Notes under the pieces: generated by a model
What the model was told of the DNA's origin: nothing
What the model saw: the letters and a program-made list of their open reading frames with translations, nothing else
Databases searched by the model: none
Translations under genes and position numbers: made by a program
Assembly (NCBI GenBank): GCA_964020085.1
Contig: OZ026601.1
Coordinates: 18,059,430-18,123,429, forward strand
Direction: 5' to 3'
Length of the DNA: 64,000 nt
From: Micromussa lordhowensis
Lineage: Eukaryota; Cnidaria; Anthozoa; Scleractinia; Lobophylliidae
Part shown: positions 24,001-33,255 of the stretch, piece after piece
Layout of the letters: every line of letters starts with the position of its first letter
How positions within the stretch are numbered: position 1 is the stretch's first letter

Positions 24001-24315
24001 CGCCTTTTCCAGGTTTAACTTTAGTGAAGCAATTGTTTCTTTGCTTAACTGTTTGTTAATGTGTCGATTTATCTGATTGACTAACCTTGTAATGTGAGCT
24101 TTCTTTCCACGTCGAGTTCCTCGAATTTTTCGCGCTTCTTCGTGGGCTGTATTATCCTTTGTTCCAGCTACGTAATCTCGGAAGTCCTCAGACAGGGAGC
24201 GACCCAAGCTTGGTAAGTAGTCTCGGTGGGTCTGTTCTCTGGCTTCATGCAAGTAATCCTCAGGAAACCAGCTAGGGCCAGGCTGTTCCCACAGCGAACC
24301 ATTTGATTCGGCCAT
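21094..24315 (-). CDS. BEL gag-protease polyprotein with RT start (1073 aa)
   Basis: ATG at 24315. A charged helical amino half is followed by a serine/threonine/proline-rich linker with three tandem modules containing ATQN.PWR.W (about 23280-23470), a DUF1759-type capsid domain (KFDLGKFDGSPLHWP, then YLQNTVTGAAESEI), two zinc knuckles (CLCCNQAHPLYRC and CFNCLKQGHQVNEC), and an aspartic protease of the DUF1758 type with ILDDGSSDTLI. The frame ends with the RT entry motif WYLPHHAV and stops at 21094 after a small deletion. All regions are typical of BEL/Pao elements, where gag and pol normally share one frame. Confidence 0.85.
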   Translation of the reverse strand: MAESNGSLWEQPGPSWFPEDYLHEAREQTHRDYLPSLGRSLSEDFRDYVAGTKDNTAHEEARKIRGTRRGKKAHITRLVNQINRHINKQLSKETIASLKLNLEKAVSQLENINQTLFELNPDDDEPEYWMEQTLAPVYDCFDNIEIYYAERATLDAKLVKEVDVVLVSEPSNPFEGSVDKSFSYDNSKSETSVVQSLPSTVHQPGNIGTSQGTQRPITAIENGVPYTTSTSNLTTIQATSCATPKVSLTHPRTVTSVTDSVPTPVVCYKPPSNPDQISTPATQNSPWRGWAVPNQVPPNMGQTSAPATQNYPWRDWTPPSQVSSHPKQISTPATQNSPWRGWSVPSQGVSPRPSLSGTLPQPHPRWGLMPDFPGPPPDAWIDQLDEYSVASPPQLTTHYHCSFSAMERSLPKFDLGKFDGSPLHWPLWIGRFKSIVHDQPFLNDGQRLAYLQNTVTGAAESEIQFLGEDGANYILALRMLKARFADSGKIVRAAIAALKAIPSPRPQDQTGLTKLYQTLRSTVVTLHRQRFIADLLSETNLNIAVQKLPGPLQSKWAMEVQKHESQGRPNLFDLDRWLSEHVRARQHLVNEESANCSLPSRYKPPKRDPPLSSSTLHIKSDPQQEGEEPPKESKSPACLCCNQAHPLYRCNEFKRKSVPERYEVVKSFKTCFNCLKQGHQVNECSNKTHCQVANCKRHHHSLLHYERAPQQLPNHNPQTQSPRSPDNPLPYVAATNSLTTNDRVVYFQVVPVKIQGENGVAVSETFAILDDGSSDTLIRRDIADKLNLEGPEQLLCLGNIENNGTPRSSRAVNLLVTPTGKQAVNLPVQIHPAWTVPKLNVPPQRLVKENVRKTWKHLEDLDIPAVSTDQIGLLIGVQVTRAMIQHEYRRGPKGQPYAVRTDFGWAIAGLAGGVPSPRTGVSFVGHCVTLDTTLNKEVENWWKTESFGTKFNCDVSRSAEDERALKRLEETTNFRANLDHYETGLLWKDDEVVLPNNRPLAERRLTNLERSLDNDSERAKAYYDTVESYIAKGYARKLSPTEIATKEPKNTWYLPHHAVTNPNKLQPHTRELR

Positions 24316-24338
24316 CTCGCCCGTTCAGGACTGTATTT

Positions 24339-24372
24339 CCAGTGAAATATCCGGCTCGATTGGACCAAATAC
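24339..24372 (-). promoter_or_regulatory. tRNA primer-binding site of the BEL element
   Basis: Next to the 5' LTR (right side), the minus strand reads TGGTCCAATCGAGCCGGA a few bases inside the LTR boundary. It begins with TGG, complementary to a tRNA CCA end, and closely resembles the complement of eukaryotic tRNA-Tyr 3' ends (CCGGCTCGAAGGACCA), with a small internal difference. Confidence 0.55.
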
Positions 24373-24566
24373 TGTGGTGGAGGTTTTCCAACCAAAATAA
24401 AACTAAGGCAACGAGCGAGAACAGCAAATTTTCAACTAGCGATCCGAGCACTACTAGATAACTCAACAAGATGGCGGATCTCAAAACACACGTGTTTTTT
24501 CTCTAGTCCGCGGGGAACTAAGTCCTATTTTTGAAGAGTCCGCTGACCTAAGGGCAGTCGGCAACA
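24373..24566 (-). repeat. 5' LTR of the young BEL element
   Basis: 194 bp, TGTGG...GCAACA, followed directly by the target duplication GGGAT (24567-24571). The LTR contains a short upstream ATG (GATGGCGGATC on the plus strand, antisense), so the frames that cross it at 24272-24484 and 24481-24972 are chimeric. Confidence 0.9.
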
Positions 24567-24571
24567 GGGAT

Positions 24572-24960
24572 TGATAGCTCTCTTCTCTATTACAGTTTCG
24601 AAGGCACTCTTCCAAGTTGGCCAATCCAATGGATTTCCAGTGAAAACTGTTAGATTTGGGGGTGGCATTCGTGATTGCCTTTGTAATGTTGAGCGGATCA
24701 ACTGCTGAATAGAGCGGGGTGGAGAATGTTGGCATCACTGTTTGGGAATACAAGGGAAAGAAGGGTGTGACTGATGGTCTCAGTACAGATGGTCTTACTT
24801 CCGGAGTTCCATATGCAACAGTAGTTGAAGCTGTGCTGTTGTTAGGATGAACTGTGAGAGGAGTGGTGCTTACAACACTAACTGAGGTGTTCTGCTGGTG
24901 ATCCACATGATTGGTTGAAGTAGCACTGGTGCAAGCAGAGGTAGTAGGAAGTGCTGACAA
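24572..24960 (-). pseudogene. Older BEL/Pao element, gag fragment (upstream half)
   Basis: The minus strand carries a threonine/serine/proline-rich leader (SACTSATSTNHVDH, VSVVSTTPLTVHP) leading into the start of the BEL gag capsid region, in the frame that meets the downstream half at 17955 once the young element and one GGGAT copy are discounted. The right border, about 24960, abuts a Penelope-like fragment on the opposite strand. Confidence 0.7.
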
Positions 24961-24963
24961 GTA

Positions 24964-25290
24964 TTGAAGCACACGATCGGCGAAACAGGTAGACGACTAG
25001 GCGACCGTTTCCGAGAACACCTTCGCGACCTAGAGAAAGACGATAAAGACGCTTCTAAACCGCTTGTTAGACACTTTAATCTGCCGAATCATTCTAAGCA
25101 ACATATGGCAGTCTGCGGCCTCTGGCAATTTCCAACGGAACAAATTTCAGAATAATACTTGGGGTTTACAACAGTGAAATGCAACTAAGAAAAGCAGCAA
25201 ACGTACTGCAGACAGCTAAAAAGCACTGCAAAAATAATTATCAAGACTGCTTATGTACTAGAAAACAAATTGCCATTACGTAATCCCCAG
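24964..25290 (+). mobile_element. Penelope-like element, 3' fragment with GIY-YIG endonuclease
   Basis: The plus strand encodes HTIGETGRRLGDRFREHL followed by KPLVRHFNLPNHS, the second half of a GIY-YIG nuclease as found at the carboxy end of Penelope-like retroelements. The frame stops at 25153 but homologous-looking sequence continues. The RT part is absent, so this is a 5'-truncated copy. It differs from the Penelope-like element at 52 kb, whose motif is YYGQTERSLRTRI. Confidence 0.6.
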
Positions 25291-25524
25291 GGGTCACGGA
25301 GTTATGTGACACACCCAAAGCGTAGAAAGTTCTAGTCGCTACATAGCCGGCCCCTGAACTAAACTGAGTTCACTAAATAAATGAACTTAACGACTAGAAC
25401 TTATACGATAATCTTAAGTGAGTCTTTAAGTAATCTATAAGTGTTCCATCTGAAGCACAAAGTCTAGTGCACAAATTTAAGAAGTCTTTGTCATTGTCAA
25501 CTAACAACTCGATAGCCATATAAA

Positions 25525-28500
25525 TCAAATAGAGTTCTTCATTGGAAGTAAGCTTTCTTGTTCGAGGAAACACAACTTTGAAATTGGCCTTGTCAATACA
25601 GACGACTTTGTGGCAACCTTGACTGATCGAACAAATCCATCCCTTCCTGGATGGACTTCGAGAACACGACCTAGAGGCCATTGACCACGATGAACTCTTT
25701 CATCAGCGATGAGAACCAGGTTGCCAACAGCAAAATCACGATGTGGCTTGATCCATTTCTGTCGCTCTTGCAAGCTTGGTAAGTATTCCGACATCCATCT
25801 CTTCCAAAATACGTCCGCGAGGTATTGAACCTGCTTCCAGCGACGTTGACAATATAAATCACTCTTCTCAAAGGTTCCTGGCGGCAAATTTAAATTCGAA
25901 CGGAGAAGTAACAAGTGGTTGGGAGTTAAAGGTTCTGCGTCAATGGAACTATCACTGTTAGGTGTCAAGGGTCGACCATTCAGAATTCCCTCAACTTCCG
26001 TCATCAGTGTTCGCAGTGCTTCTCCAGAAACCAATTGCTCCCTAAGAAGGACTCTCAGAATCTTTCTCACTGAACAAATCACTCGTTCCCAGACTCCTCC
26101 CATGTGCAACGCTCCAGGGGGGTTAAACTTCCACTCAATATTCTTCTGGTGTAAAAACCCTTCAATCTTCTGCTGATTCCAGCTGTTTATGGCTTCATGG
26201 ATCTCCCTCTCTCCGCCAGTTAGATTGGTACCATTGTCGCTTCTTATCATCTTCGGCATTCCTCTTCTGCTAATGAATCTGCAAAGTGCGTTAATAAACG
26301 AGTCCGTTTAAAGAGATTTGGACACTTCAATGTGAGTTGCTCGCATCGTTAAGCAAGAGAAAAGACATCCATAATGTTTTACAGCACTTCTGCCTTGCTT
26401 CACGTACAATGGACCAAAGAAATCTATGCCAACGTAAGAGAATGGTGGCTCATCAGGAGTAAGCCTGTCGCTGGGTAAATCTGCCATTAATTGCTGACCC
26501 TTCTGTGCATTTTTTTTCCGGCAGGTCAAGCAGTTACCAAGTACTCTCCTAACAGCAGCCCATCCCTGGACAATCCAGTACTTCTGTCTTAAACTGCTCA
26601 GGACATATTTTTGGCCTAGGTGTCCCACAGATTCATGAACATCCATAATAAGCAGTTTGGTAACATGGTGCTTGGAAGGTAACAGCAATTGATGTTTTGA
26701 TTGGTACTCCAATGTAGAATACTGAAGCCTACTGCCAACTCTCAACATTCCTTCTCCATTTAGAAATGGTCTCAATTTGTAAACATAGCCAAAGGAGCCT
26801 AAGCTTCTCAGGTCCTTCATGGCCTGCATCTTGGAGCGCCTTGATCACTGGGAAGAAGGCTGACTTCTGCACATACTTGATAATTTGAGCCTCTGCATAT
26901 CGTAATTCGTCTATAGACAGCCTGCCACAAGATGATACATCAACAGGTGATGAAACTCGCAAGCCCCTCCTTCCCTTTATGAATTCTACAAATCTCAGAA
27001 GCCAAGCAACAGCTCTCTTGAACTTGTACCATGAGGAATATTGGAGCATCATTAGGTCCAATGGTCGTTTTTCCTCCATCTGGGTAAGGTGATTTGTTTG
27101 ACCTCGAGTTTTGACTTCTGGGTCTTCATCGGAAATGTTGGCTAACGAGATTGGATTGATAGGCCATGATGACTTATCTTCCCACAGAAATGCAGGGCCT
27201 CTTAACCATCGCTCATTGGTCAATAACTCCTTCACCATAAGACCTCGGCTGACATCGTCCGCTGGATTGATGTTAGTTGGCACATATTTCCACTGGGAGG
27301 GTTCTGAACCTTCATGTATCACTGCTAGCCGATTGGCCACAAATGTGTAGAATCGTTTGTCCTTGTTCTTGAAGTATTTGAGAATGGCTGTTGAATCAGT
27401 CCAAAACGACGTTCTGTCAAACTTTAACTGGAATTCCTCTTGTAAGGTCTGATTCATTCTGACGGCCAAAACAGTGGCTGACAGCTCTAATCTGGGTATA
27501 GTCATCTGCTTCATGTGAGCTAAGCGAGATTTCCCAGCAAGGAAACTGCAATGAGTGCGGCCATTCTCGTCCACGAGTCTCGCGTATGATACTGTCCGAT
27601 AAGCAAACTGGGAAGCGTCCGCAAAGTGATGAAGCTCAGCATCCTATATCTGACCCCAGTCTACCGGTCTTAAACACCTTGGCAATGCAACACTCGAAAG
27701 CAAAGGTAAATCTGACAACCACAGTCTCCAGCAATGAGATTCTTGACCTCCGATTTCTTCATCTCAGCCGAGACCTTGCTTACAAAGATCTTGAAGAAGC
27801 CTCTTCGCAGGCAAGATGATCGGTGATGCCATGCCAAGCGGATCATAAATGGAACTTGTTACTGACAGGATCCCTCTTCGTGTGAAGGGCTTATCTTTTG
27901 GTGTCATCTTAAAGGTAAACATGTCGCTGTTCATGTTCCATTGAACACCAAGGGTTCTTTCAGTAGGAAGAACGTTAGAATTCAAATCCAGATCCAAAAC
28001 TGAAGGAGCTCTGCCTGAGATTGGAATAGTTTTTAGGACCTCCTTCCGGTTGCACAATCATTTAGTCAATCGAAATCCACCTCTTGAAAGCAAGGCACAC
28101 AGATCCTTCCTCAACTCAACAGCAACTTCGGTCGATTTCACTGATTTCAAACAATCGTTGACATGAAGGTTCTTCAACACTGTATTAGCTACTTCATGGC
28201 CAAAGTCTCCTGCATTGTCTTGAGCAGTCTTTCGTAGACCAAAACTGGCACAGCTTGGAGAGGATGTGCTACCAAATAAATGGACCATCATTCTGAAGTC
28301 GACTGGTCGTTTGGACAGGTCGTCGTCAGGCCACCATAGAAACCTCAAGGCATCAACATCCTTTGGATCAACCATGACTTGATGGAACATTGCCTTGATG
28401 TCTGATGATAATGCTACTGGTTCTTGACGAAATCTTATTAGGACACCAAACAGGCTATTGGTCAGGTCTGGGCCACTTAATAGCTGGTCATTAAGCAATG

Positions 28501-28534
28501 TACCTCTGTATCGAGCTGCGCAGTCAAATACCAC
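25525..28534 (-). pseudogene. BEL pol: RT, RNase H, integrase, decayed
   Basis: Segments in order: RT 28058-28534 ([17 protein letters not shown], then a catalytic site reading HVND in place of the usual YVDD, about 28155-28170); RT end 27764-28057; RNase H 26729-27574 (FWTDSTAILKYFKN, NPADDVSRG); integrase zinc region and first catalytic part 26308-26829 (VGHLGQKYVLSSLRQKYW, CLTCRKK, GIDFFGPLYV); integrase remainder plus DUF5641-like end 25525-26259 ([38 protein letters not shown]). Frameshifts or stops occur near 28057, 27620-27790, 26800 and 26262-26310. Changed catalytic residues and breaks mean it is inactive. Confidence 0.8.
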
Positions 28535-28536
28535 TC

Positions 28537-30642
28537 TTAATTAGGATTGAAGACAGCATGGTGTGGAAGATACCAAAGAGGTCTGCCGTCGACATCAAGC
28601 TCTTCTTTATGGACTCGTTGGGCGTAACCCTTTGAGATGTAGTCACGAATAGTCACCTTGTAGCTTTCGAACAATTTGTGATCGTGAAGAAACTTCTTCT
28701 TAAGCAGTTGTAGCCTGTGGTCTGCAAGAATTTGATTGTTCGGTAGATAAGGAGACTGCTGTCGCCAGGGCAGTGCTATCTGGTAATGCCCAGACACCTT
28801 CTTGGAAGACCCCTCCATTATCTTTAAGGCTCGCTGATCTTCTACAGACATGGATACCTTTGAACTTGATATCAAGTCAACAAAGTCAGTTTTCCAAAAC
28901 TTCTCGACTTGCTGAGAGAGGGTTTCATCATCATCTTGCATTTCCAGACGTATGAAGTTCACATTGAAGCTGTCTTCTCGACCAACTCTCTCTGTTGGCC
29001 CTATAATCGTCCAACCCAGTGGTGACCGAATGCCAACCGGCTCGCCTTTGCTACCACGTTTTTCCTCAAGGACCCAAAAGGCTTCAGGTACATTACAACC
29101 AATAAGTACTTGGACTTCCTTTATGTCAATCTCTGGAAGTTCAATTCCTTTCAGATGAGGCCATCTGTCGACATCCCGATGTCTTGGAATGCTTAGCTTA
29201 GAAATGTTCAGACGCTCGACAGTCCAAACTTTGGGTACTTCCAGACTTGATTCATTGTCAATCGAGTTGATGATGAGCTTAACTTCATAACCTGACCTTG
29301 GACTGTCCCTTTTTTCCTGAGTAGTTAGGGAAAAATGTCTCTGGACTCCGCTGATGCCCAACTCATCAATTAGCTTCTCATCGCAAAGTGACACATCAGA
29401 ACCATTGTCTAAAAGTGCATATGTCTCCACTTCTTGTCGTGGTTGCCTTCCTTGCACCCTGACAGGAACAATTCTCAACCATACTTTTCTACCATGAGCA
29501 CCGGTGTTTGTGCTTGAATTATGAGCGCCGGCCCCAATCGCGTGATTCTGAATGGTGTGTTCTGCACTTTCTCTTACATGGGATTGGTAGCTAGGGTTAG
29601 CGTCATTGTTCCTCATCTCCTGAATTTCGATAGTTTCTTGCCTTGCAGGTAGAGAACCTTCAGGGAGGTGAATGACAGTCATATGTTTTCCATTGCAGCC
29701 CTCGATGTAACAACTACTTTTCTGCATACATCCAAGTGCGAAATGACCCACTTTGAAACAATTGTCGCAAAGCCTAGCCTCACGAATGATCTTCACTTGA
29801 TCCTCAAAGGTCTTCTTCTTAAACTGCTCACAGTTCCATAACTGATGAAGTTCATCACAGCGTAAGCATTTGCCACTCGCACTTCGTCTTCGCCTCGAGG
29901 TAAACTGACGATTCTGGTTTTCACTCGGGTTCGGGACACAGGAACCAAGCCCACTAAAGTGTCCATGAGTACCATGGGATGACGCCATTGTATTCGGAGG
30001 ACTAGTCCTCCTACCCAATCTGTCCCTCATACTTTTGTCCTTCTCACTATTAAGCGCACCACCAAAGACGGGATTATTTACAGCTCGGGCCCTTTCAGAG
30101 ACAAACTTTGAAATATTATGAATCCTTGGACGCTGACCGGACTCTTGAATGCTGTCGGCAACTTCTAGCCATTTAGCTTTCAGGTGGAAGGGAAGACGAT
30201 CAATAATACTCCTTAGAGTATCAGCACTGTTGACTTCATCTAAATATCCAATTGACTCCAACACGTTTTGGCAGTCCTTCAACTGATCTGCAAAGATCTG
30301 TAATCCTCTCTGATCGTTTGGTTTAACAGCTGGACCACGGGTTACCTGATTTACGTGGGCAGTGGCAATTTTGAAGGGATGACCGAAACGATCCTTTAGG
30401 AGTTTTCTTGCAGATTGATATCCGATCCCCGGATCCATAGTAACACAACTTTTGATGGCGTTTTTAGCAGCTCCAGTGCAATATTGAATGAGAAATGTTA
30501 ACCTTTCACATTCATCTTGGGTATTCTTCTCGATATTGTTTTCAAACGACCGCATGAAGCTCCAAAATTCAAGAGGATTGCCATTGAACGGACTGAGTTC
30601 CGGTTTAGGTAAAGTAAACCCTTGTCTGATTGTCGATGCCAT
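28537..30642 (-). CDS. BEL gag-protease-RT start (701-aa segment)
   Basis: The frame holds the DUF1759-type capsid region ([28 protein letters not shown]), two zinc-binding knuckles ([27 protein letters not shown]), a DUF1758-type aspartic protease ([16 protein letters not shown]) and the RT entry segment ending in [12 protein letters not shown] at a stop at 28537. It is separated from the upstream gag segment by one TAA at 30643-30645 in the same frame. Confidence 0.8.
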   Translation of the reverse strand: MASTIRQGFTLPKPELSPFNGNPLEFWSFMRSFENNIEKNTQDECERLTFLIQYCTGAAKNAIKSCVTMDPGIGYQSARKLLKDRFGHPFKIATAHVNQVTRGPAVKPNDQRGLQIFADQLKDCQNVLESIGYLDEVNSADTLRSIIDRLPFHLKAKWLEVADSIQESGQRPRIHNISKFVSERARAVNNPVFGGALNSEKDKSMRDRLGRRTSPPNTMASSHGTHGHFSGLGSCVPNPSENQNRQFTSRRRRSASGKCLRCDELHQLWNCEQFKKKTFEDQVKIIREARLCDNCFKVGHFALGCMQKSSCYIEGCNGKHMTVIHLPEGSLPARQETIEIQEMRNNDANPSYQSHVRESAEHTIQNHAIGAGAHNSSTNTGAHGRKVWLRIVPVRVQGRQPRQEVETYALLDNGSDVSLCDEKLIDELGISGVQRHFSLTTQEKRDSPRSGYEVKLIINSIDNESSLEVPKVWTVERLNISKLSIPRHRDVDRWPHLKGIELPEIDIKEVQVLIGCNVPEAFWVLEEKRGSKGEPVGIRSPLGWTIIGPTERVGREDSFNVNFIRLEMQDDDETLSQQVEKFWKTDFVDLISSSKVSMSVEDQRALKIMEGSSKKVSGHYQIALPWRQQSPYLPNNQILADHRLQLLKKKFLHDHKLFESYKVTIRDYISKGYAQRVHKEELDVDGRPLWYLPHHAVFNPN

Positions 30643-30645
30643 AGA

Positions 30646-31628
30646 TTAAAACGCTTGTTGATGGAGCTCCATCAGCTGCTGCTGCTGTTGCTGCTGCTGG
30701 ACAAACTGCCCAAGGCTTCCGTCAGACTGATGAATGTGTCTTTCAGAAGGTTTAGCGAACCATTCAGGGGCATTAGGGTTCAGCATCTGATGTGTAGCTT
30801 TAATAGGTAATTCTTCTAATGGCCGAGTTGTAGCAGGGGGAAATGTTTCTTTCCGTTCAGCCACGGAAGATTTCTGTTTAACGCACAGGTTCTTAAGCGA
30901 TGGCGCACTTATGCTTGCATTGCCGATGTCATTCTCCAAAATTCGGGCTTTAAGGGCAGCTGCCTCAATGTCATTTTCTGCGTCCAGAAGTTCCTGTCGT
31001 CGGAGTAAAGCATCGCATCTTTCTTGTAATTCTAATTTCTTCTTTAACTCCTGTAACCGTAACTCAGCAACCGCCTTCTCGACTTTGGCTTCCTTTATTT
31101 TCACACTTAAACGGGAACTCGTACGCTGACTACTTTTAGTAGCTGAGGTGCCGTGATGACTTGCAGAATCTCTTGGACGAATATCGTCTTCCATTAAGGG
31201 TACTTGAACATTAAGGCTCGGCTGAGCGCCGGCCATCCACTGATCGACACACGTTGGAAAAACTCAAACTTTTCCTTTAGGCGGCCTTCGTATTCTGAGG
31301 TTGCTCTTTGAATCTCCCCCGTATCATCAAGGCTTTCCAAATAGACGGTATGCGCTCATTCGAAGTTAATGAATGCCACATGAAGAACAATGAGCTTGCT
31401 GTTCACGAGTTCGACATTCCGTTTGTCGAGAAGTAAAAACTCCATTTCTTTGTGCAGCTCGGTTAGAAATCCTTGATAACTAGCACAAGATCGCCGTAAA
31501 TTTCTCTTAGCCTTCGATGGTGTAGGAACACCGTCATCACAAAGGTCAGAGCTCAACATTGCCGCATCAATGCTCTCGCTCACGCGGCGAATGCCTTCAT
31601 CTGGGAAAAAATCACCGGCTTCTGCCAT
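30646..31628 (-). pseudogene. BEL gag amino-terminal region, broken
   Basis: Gag appears to start at ATG 31628 (MAEAGDFFPDEGIRRVSE). The first part stays open to 31356, then the frame changes; the coiled-coil part 30646-31236 (KIKEAKVEKAVAELRLQELK, QERCDALLRRQELLDAE) follows and ends in a glutamine run encoded by CAG/CAA repeats (about 30676-30705). Coiled-coil amino ends are usual for BEL gag proteins. Confidence 0.65.
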
Positions 31629-31956
31629 AATCCGTCGATCCGTGAACACAGTTTTGTGAGTGAATGTAGGTCTAGTGTTTACTAGACCTACCTTCATTCA
31701 AAAAACTGTGTTCACGGATTGACGGATTATGGCAGAAGCCGGTGATTTTTCCCCGGATGAAGGCATTCGCCGCGTGAGCGAGAGCATTGATGCGGCAATG
31801 TTGAGCTCTGACCTTCGTGATGACGGTGTTCCTACACCATCGAAGGTTAAGAGAAATTTACGGCGATCTCGTGCTGGTTATCAAGGATTTCTAACCAAGC
31901 TGTAAAAAGAAATGGAGTTTTTACTTCTCGACAAATGGAACGTCGAACTCATGAAC
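31401..31956. repeat. Head-to-head inverted duplication of the BEL gag start
   Basis: Arms 31401-31675 and 31680-31956 are inverted around AGTGTTTACT. Each arm begins with ACTAGACCTAC, contains ACTGTGTTCACGGAT and the same gag start (MAEAGDF...), and encodes near-identical residues until about codon 80, where the arms diverge. The right arm carries its own differences (a TAA instead of CAC, D/G changes), so the duplication is not a fresh assembly fold. Confidence 0.75.
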
Positions 31957-32004
31957 AAAGATTATGAAGAGCAATGCAAGTCATGATGACGAGGGAAGTG
32001 TTGT

Positions 32005-32889
32005 CTAATGACAATCTGCCTTTTTGTAGAGAATTCTCCATCGCCCTTTCAACATTCCGTAGGCATGTTCAGAGACAACTCTGGCAGAGCAAAGTCTCCT
32101 GTTAAAATACCTTTGCTTTGTTACCCTTGTTCCCTCTTTGTATGGCTTTAGAAGCCAGGAGTGGTTGGGAAAGGCTGAATCGCCCACAGTAGTAAATGGA
32201 ATCTCCCCATAAGGGTCAAAGACCTGTTAGGAAGCACATGACCCGATTCGATTTCAGAATAAATATCACAACTTTCTTAAAAGCCTAGAGTCATGTGTGG
32301 ATCCTGGAGCACCCACTGCAGCCCACATAAAACGCTTATTGTAACCAATGAATCCCATGTTTGTCACAGAATATCTTTTCATGTAACTGTAAAAGTTGTT
32401 AAGTTTAGTGCTGACGTAAACATGAAACCTATCCCATGCCCCAACACAAGGAAACTCCCAATTTGCTTGAACATTTTCCAGTTCTTGACTCCACTCTTGC
32501 AGATTTCTTGGCAGGTAAACGAGTCTGTCATACAAACATCCCACAATGGCCTTACAAACGTCTTGAAAAATGATGTGAGCAGTTGATTCTGCAACCCCAA
32601 AGAGATCTCCAACAGTCAAAAACGTACATCCATAAGCCAGTCTGTAAAGACATAAAGCCAACTGGGTAGCAGGTGGAGTAGGGTGAGGTTTCATGCCAGT
32701 GAGCTCCTTCTTGATAAGGTCTTTTATTTTGCCCAGAATAAATTTAAACGTGTCTGGAGACACCATCAGCCTTCTCTTGAAAGAGGCTTCGTCCCAGTTT
32801 TGGTATCCGTTTTTCCACCAATCTCCGTTTCTCAATTCATCTGGCCCTCGTTTATTTCTGTTGCTTTTTGTAATCATGATTGCTAACAT
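32005..32889 (-). pseudogene. PIF/Harbinger transposase, broken and split by the Polinton
   Basis: The 207-residue frame 32266-32889 has Harbinger hallmarks: LALCLYRLAYGCTFLTVGDLF (helix-turn-helix-like region), VGAWDRFHVYV-type first catalytic block (DRFHV) and VGAPGSTHDSRLL. The remaining catalytic part lies at 32005-32187 (GDSAFPNHSWLLKPY and HAYGMLKGRWRIL) after frameshifts around 32190-32270. On the other side of the Polinton (48109-48170) the frame upstream of 32889 continues in phase, so the transposase gene was the insertion target. An acceptor-like tract (TTTCTTCCTTTGTCGTTAG, minus strand) there suggests an upstream exon. Confidence 0.75.
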
Positions 32890-32905
32890 AACAGTGGGTT
32901 CTGAA

Positions 32906-32911
32906 GCTTCA
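32906..32911. repeat. Polinton target-site duplication, left copy (GCTTCA)
   Basis: GCTTCA here and at 48103-48108. The sixth base overlaps the first A of the terminal repeat, so five to six bases are duplicated; Polintons are known for 6-bp duplications. Confidence 0.75.
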
Positions 32912-33084
32912 GTAGTAAGGGAAGGATTTGACGAATACCATTTTTTCCTGTGGACCTTGAATCACCGAAATAACGCATTCAACGTCGGGTCTCAGCTTGC
33001 TTCGCCCCGACGTTGAATGCGTTATTTTGGTGATTCAAGGTCCACAGGAAAAAGTAGTATTCGTCAAATCCTTCCCTTACTACT
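32911..33084. repeat. Terminal palindrome, left end
   Basis: AGTAGTAAGGGAAGGATTTG at the outer edge returns as CAAATCCTTCCCTTACTACT at 33065-33084. Arms are about 80 nt with one small mismatch patch (ACCATTTTTT versus CTACTTTTT). The same structure is at 47929-48102. Confidence 0.9.
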
Positions 33085-33194
33085 TGAGGGATGTTTGATT
33101 ATCAGTCTTCGCCACTGTTTAAAAAACTCGGCCCACAACAACCGTTACTACTTGGGATTAAGACACACGATTGCAAAGTGAAGTCTCATTTAGA
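32911..33194. repeat. Polinton left terminal inverted repeat
   Basis: 284 bp, inverted relative to 47819-48102. The outer 174 bp (32911-33084) form a near-perfect palindrome with a 15-nt loop (TCTCAGCTTGCTTCG); the inner part contains an ATG (33091) and the first codons of the polymerase gene. Confidence 0.9.
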
Positions 33195-33255
33195 GAAAGC
33201 CGCTATTTTTGCAAAATGCGAGGACACAGAGGATTCAACATTTGCCCATGGTTGA
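33091..33255 (+). pseudogene. Duplicate of the DNA polymerase amino terminus carried in the left TIR
   Basis: The 54-codon frame starts with MFDYQSSPLFKKLGPQ, the same start as the polymerase gene at 47922 on the other strand. It follows that gene until the TIR ends at codon 35, then runs into unique sequence and stops at 33253-33255. It overlaps the start of the cysteine-rich gene in a different frame. It is best read as a by-product of the TIR including a promoter and gene start. Confidence 0.6.

Larger units (their letters stand above)
17956..24566 (-). mobile_element. BEL/Pao LTR retrotransposon, nearly complete and young
   Basis: It has identical-length 194-bp LTRs at both ends (TG...CA), a 5-bp target duplication GGGAT, a primer-binding site beside the right LTR, and gag-protease-RT-RNaseH-integrase in BEL order on the minus strand. 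Full size is 6611 bp. The LTRs differ at one position that I can see (AACAAG versus AACTAG), suggesting recent insertion, yet the coding region already has a deletion/frameshift at the RT start and one TGA near the integrase end. Confidence 0.9.
25394..31689 (-). mobile_element. Second BEL/Pao element, decayed, LTRs not recognised
   Basis: Minus-strand gag, protease, RT, RNase H and integrase follow each other from about 31628 to 25525, with multiple stops and frameshifts. I found no LTR pair. The left end adjoins the Penelope fragment; the right end runs into the centre of an inverted duplication at about 31676. Confidence 0.75.

Noticed and set aside
18494..24315. Possible intact BEL polyprotein by ribosomal frameshifting at 21094
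   Set aside because: Bases of the first RT motif are missing at the junction, so this is a deletion, not a slippery site.
24481..24972. 163-residue minus-strand frame across the LTR
   Set aside because: It fuses older gag leader with LTR sequence through a frame that is not the gag frame at the junction.
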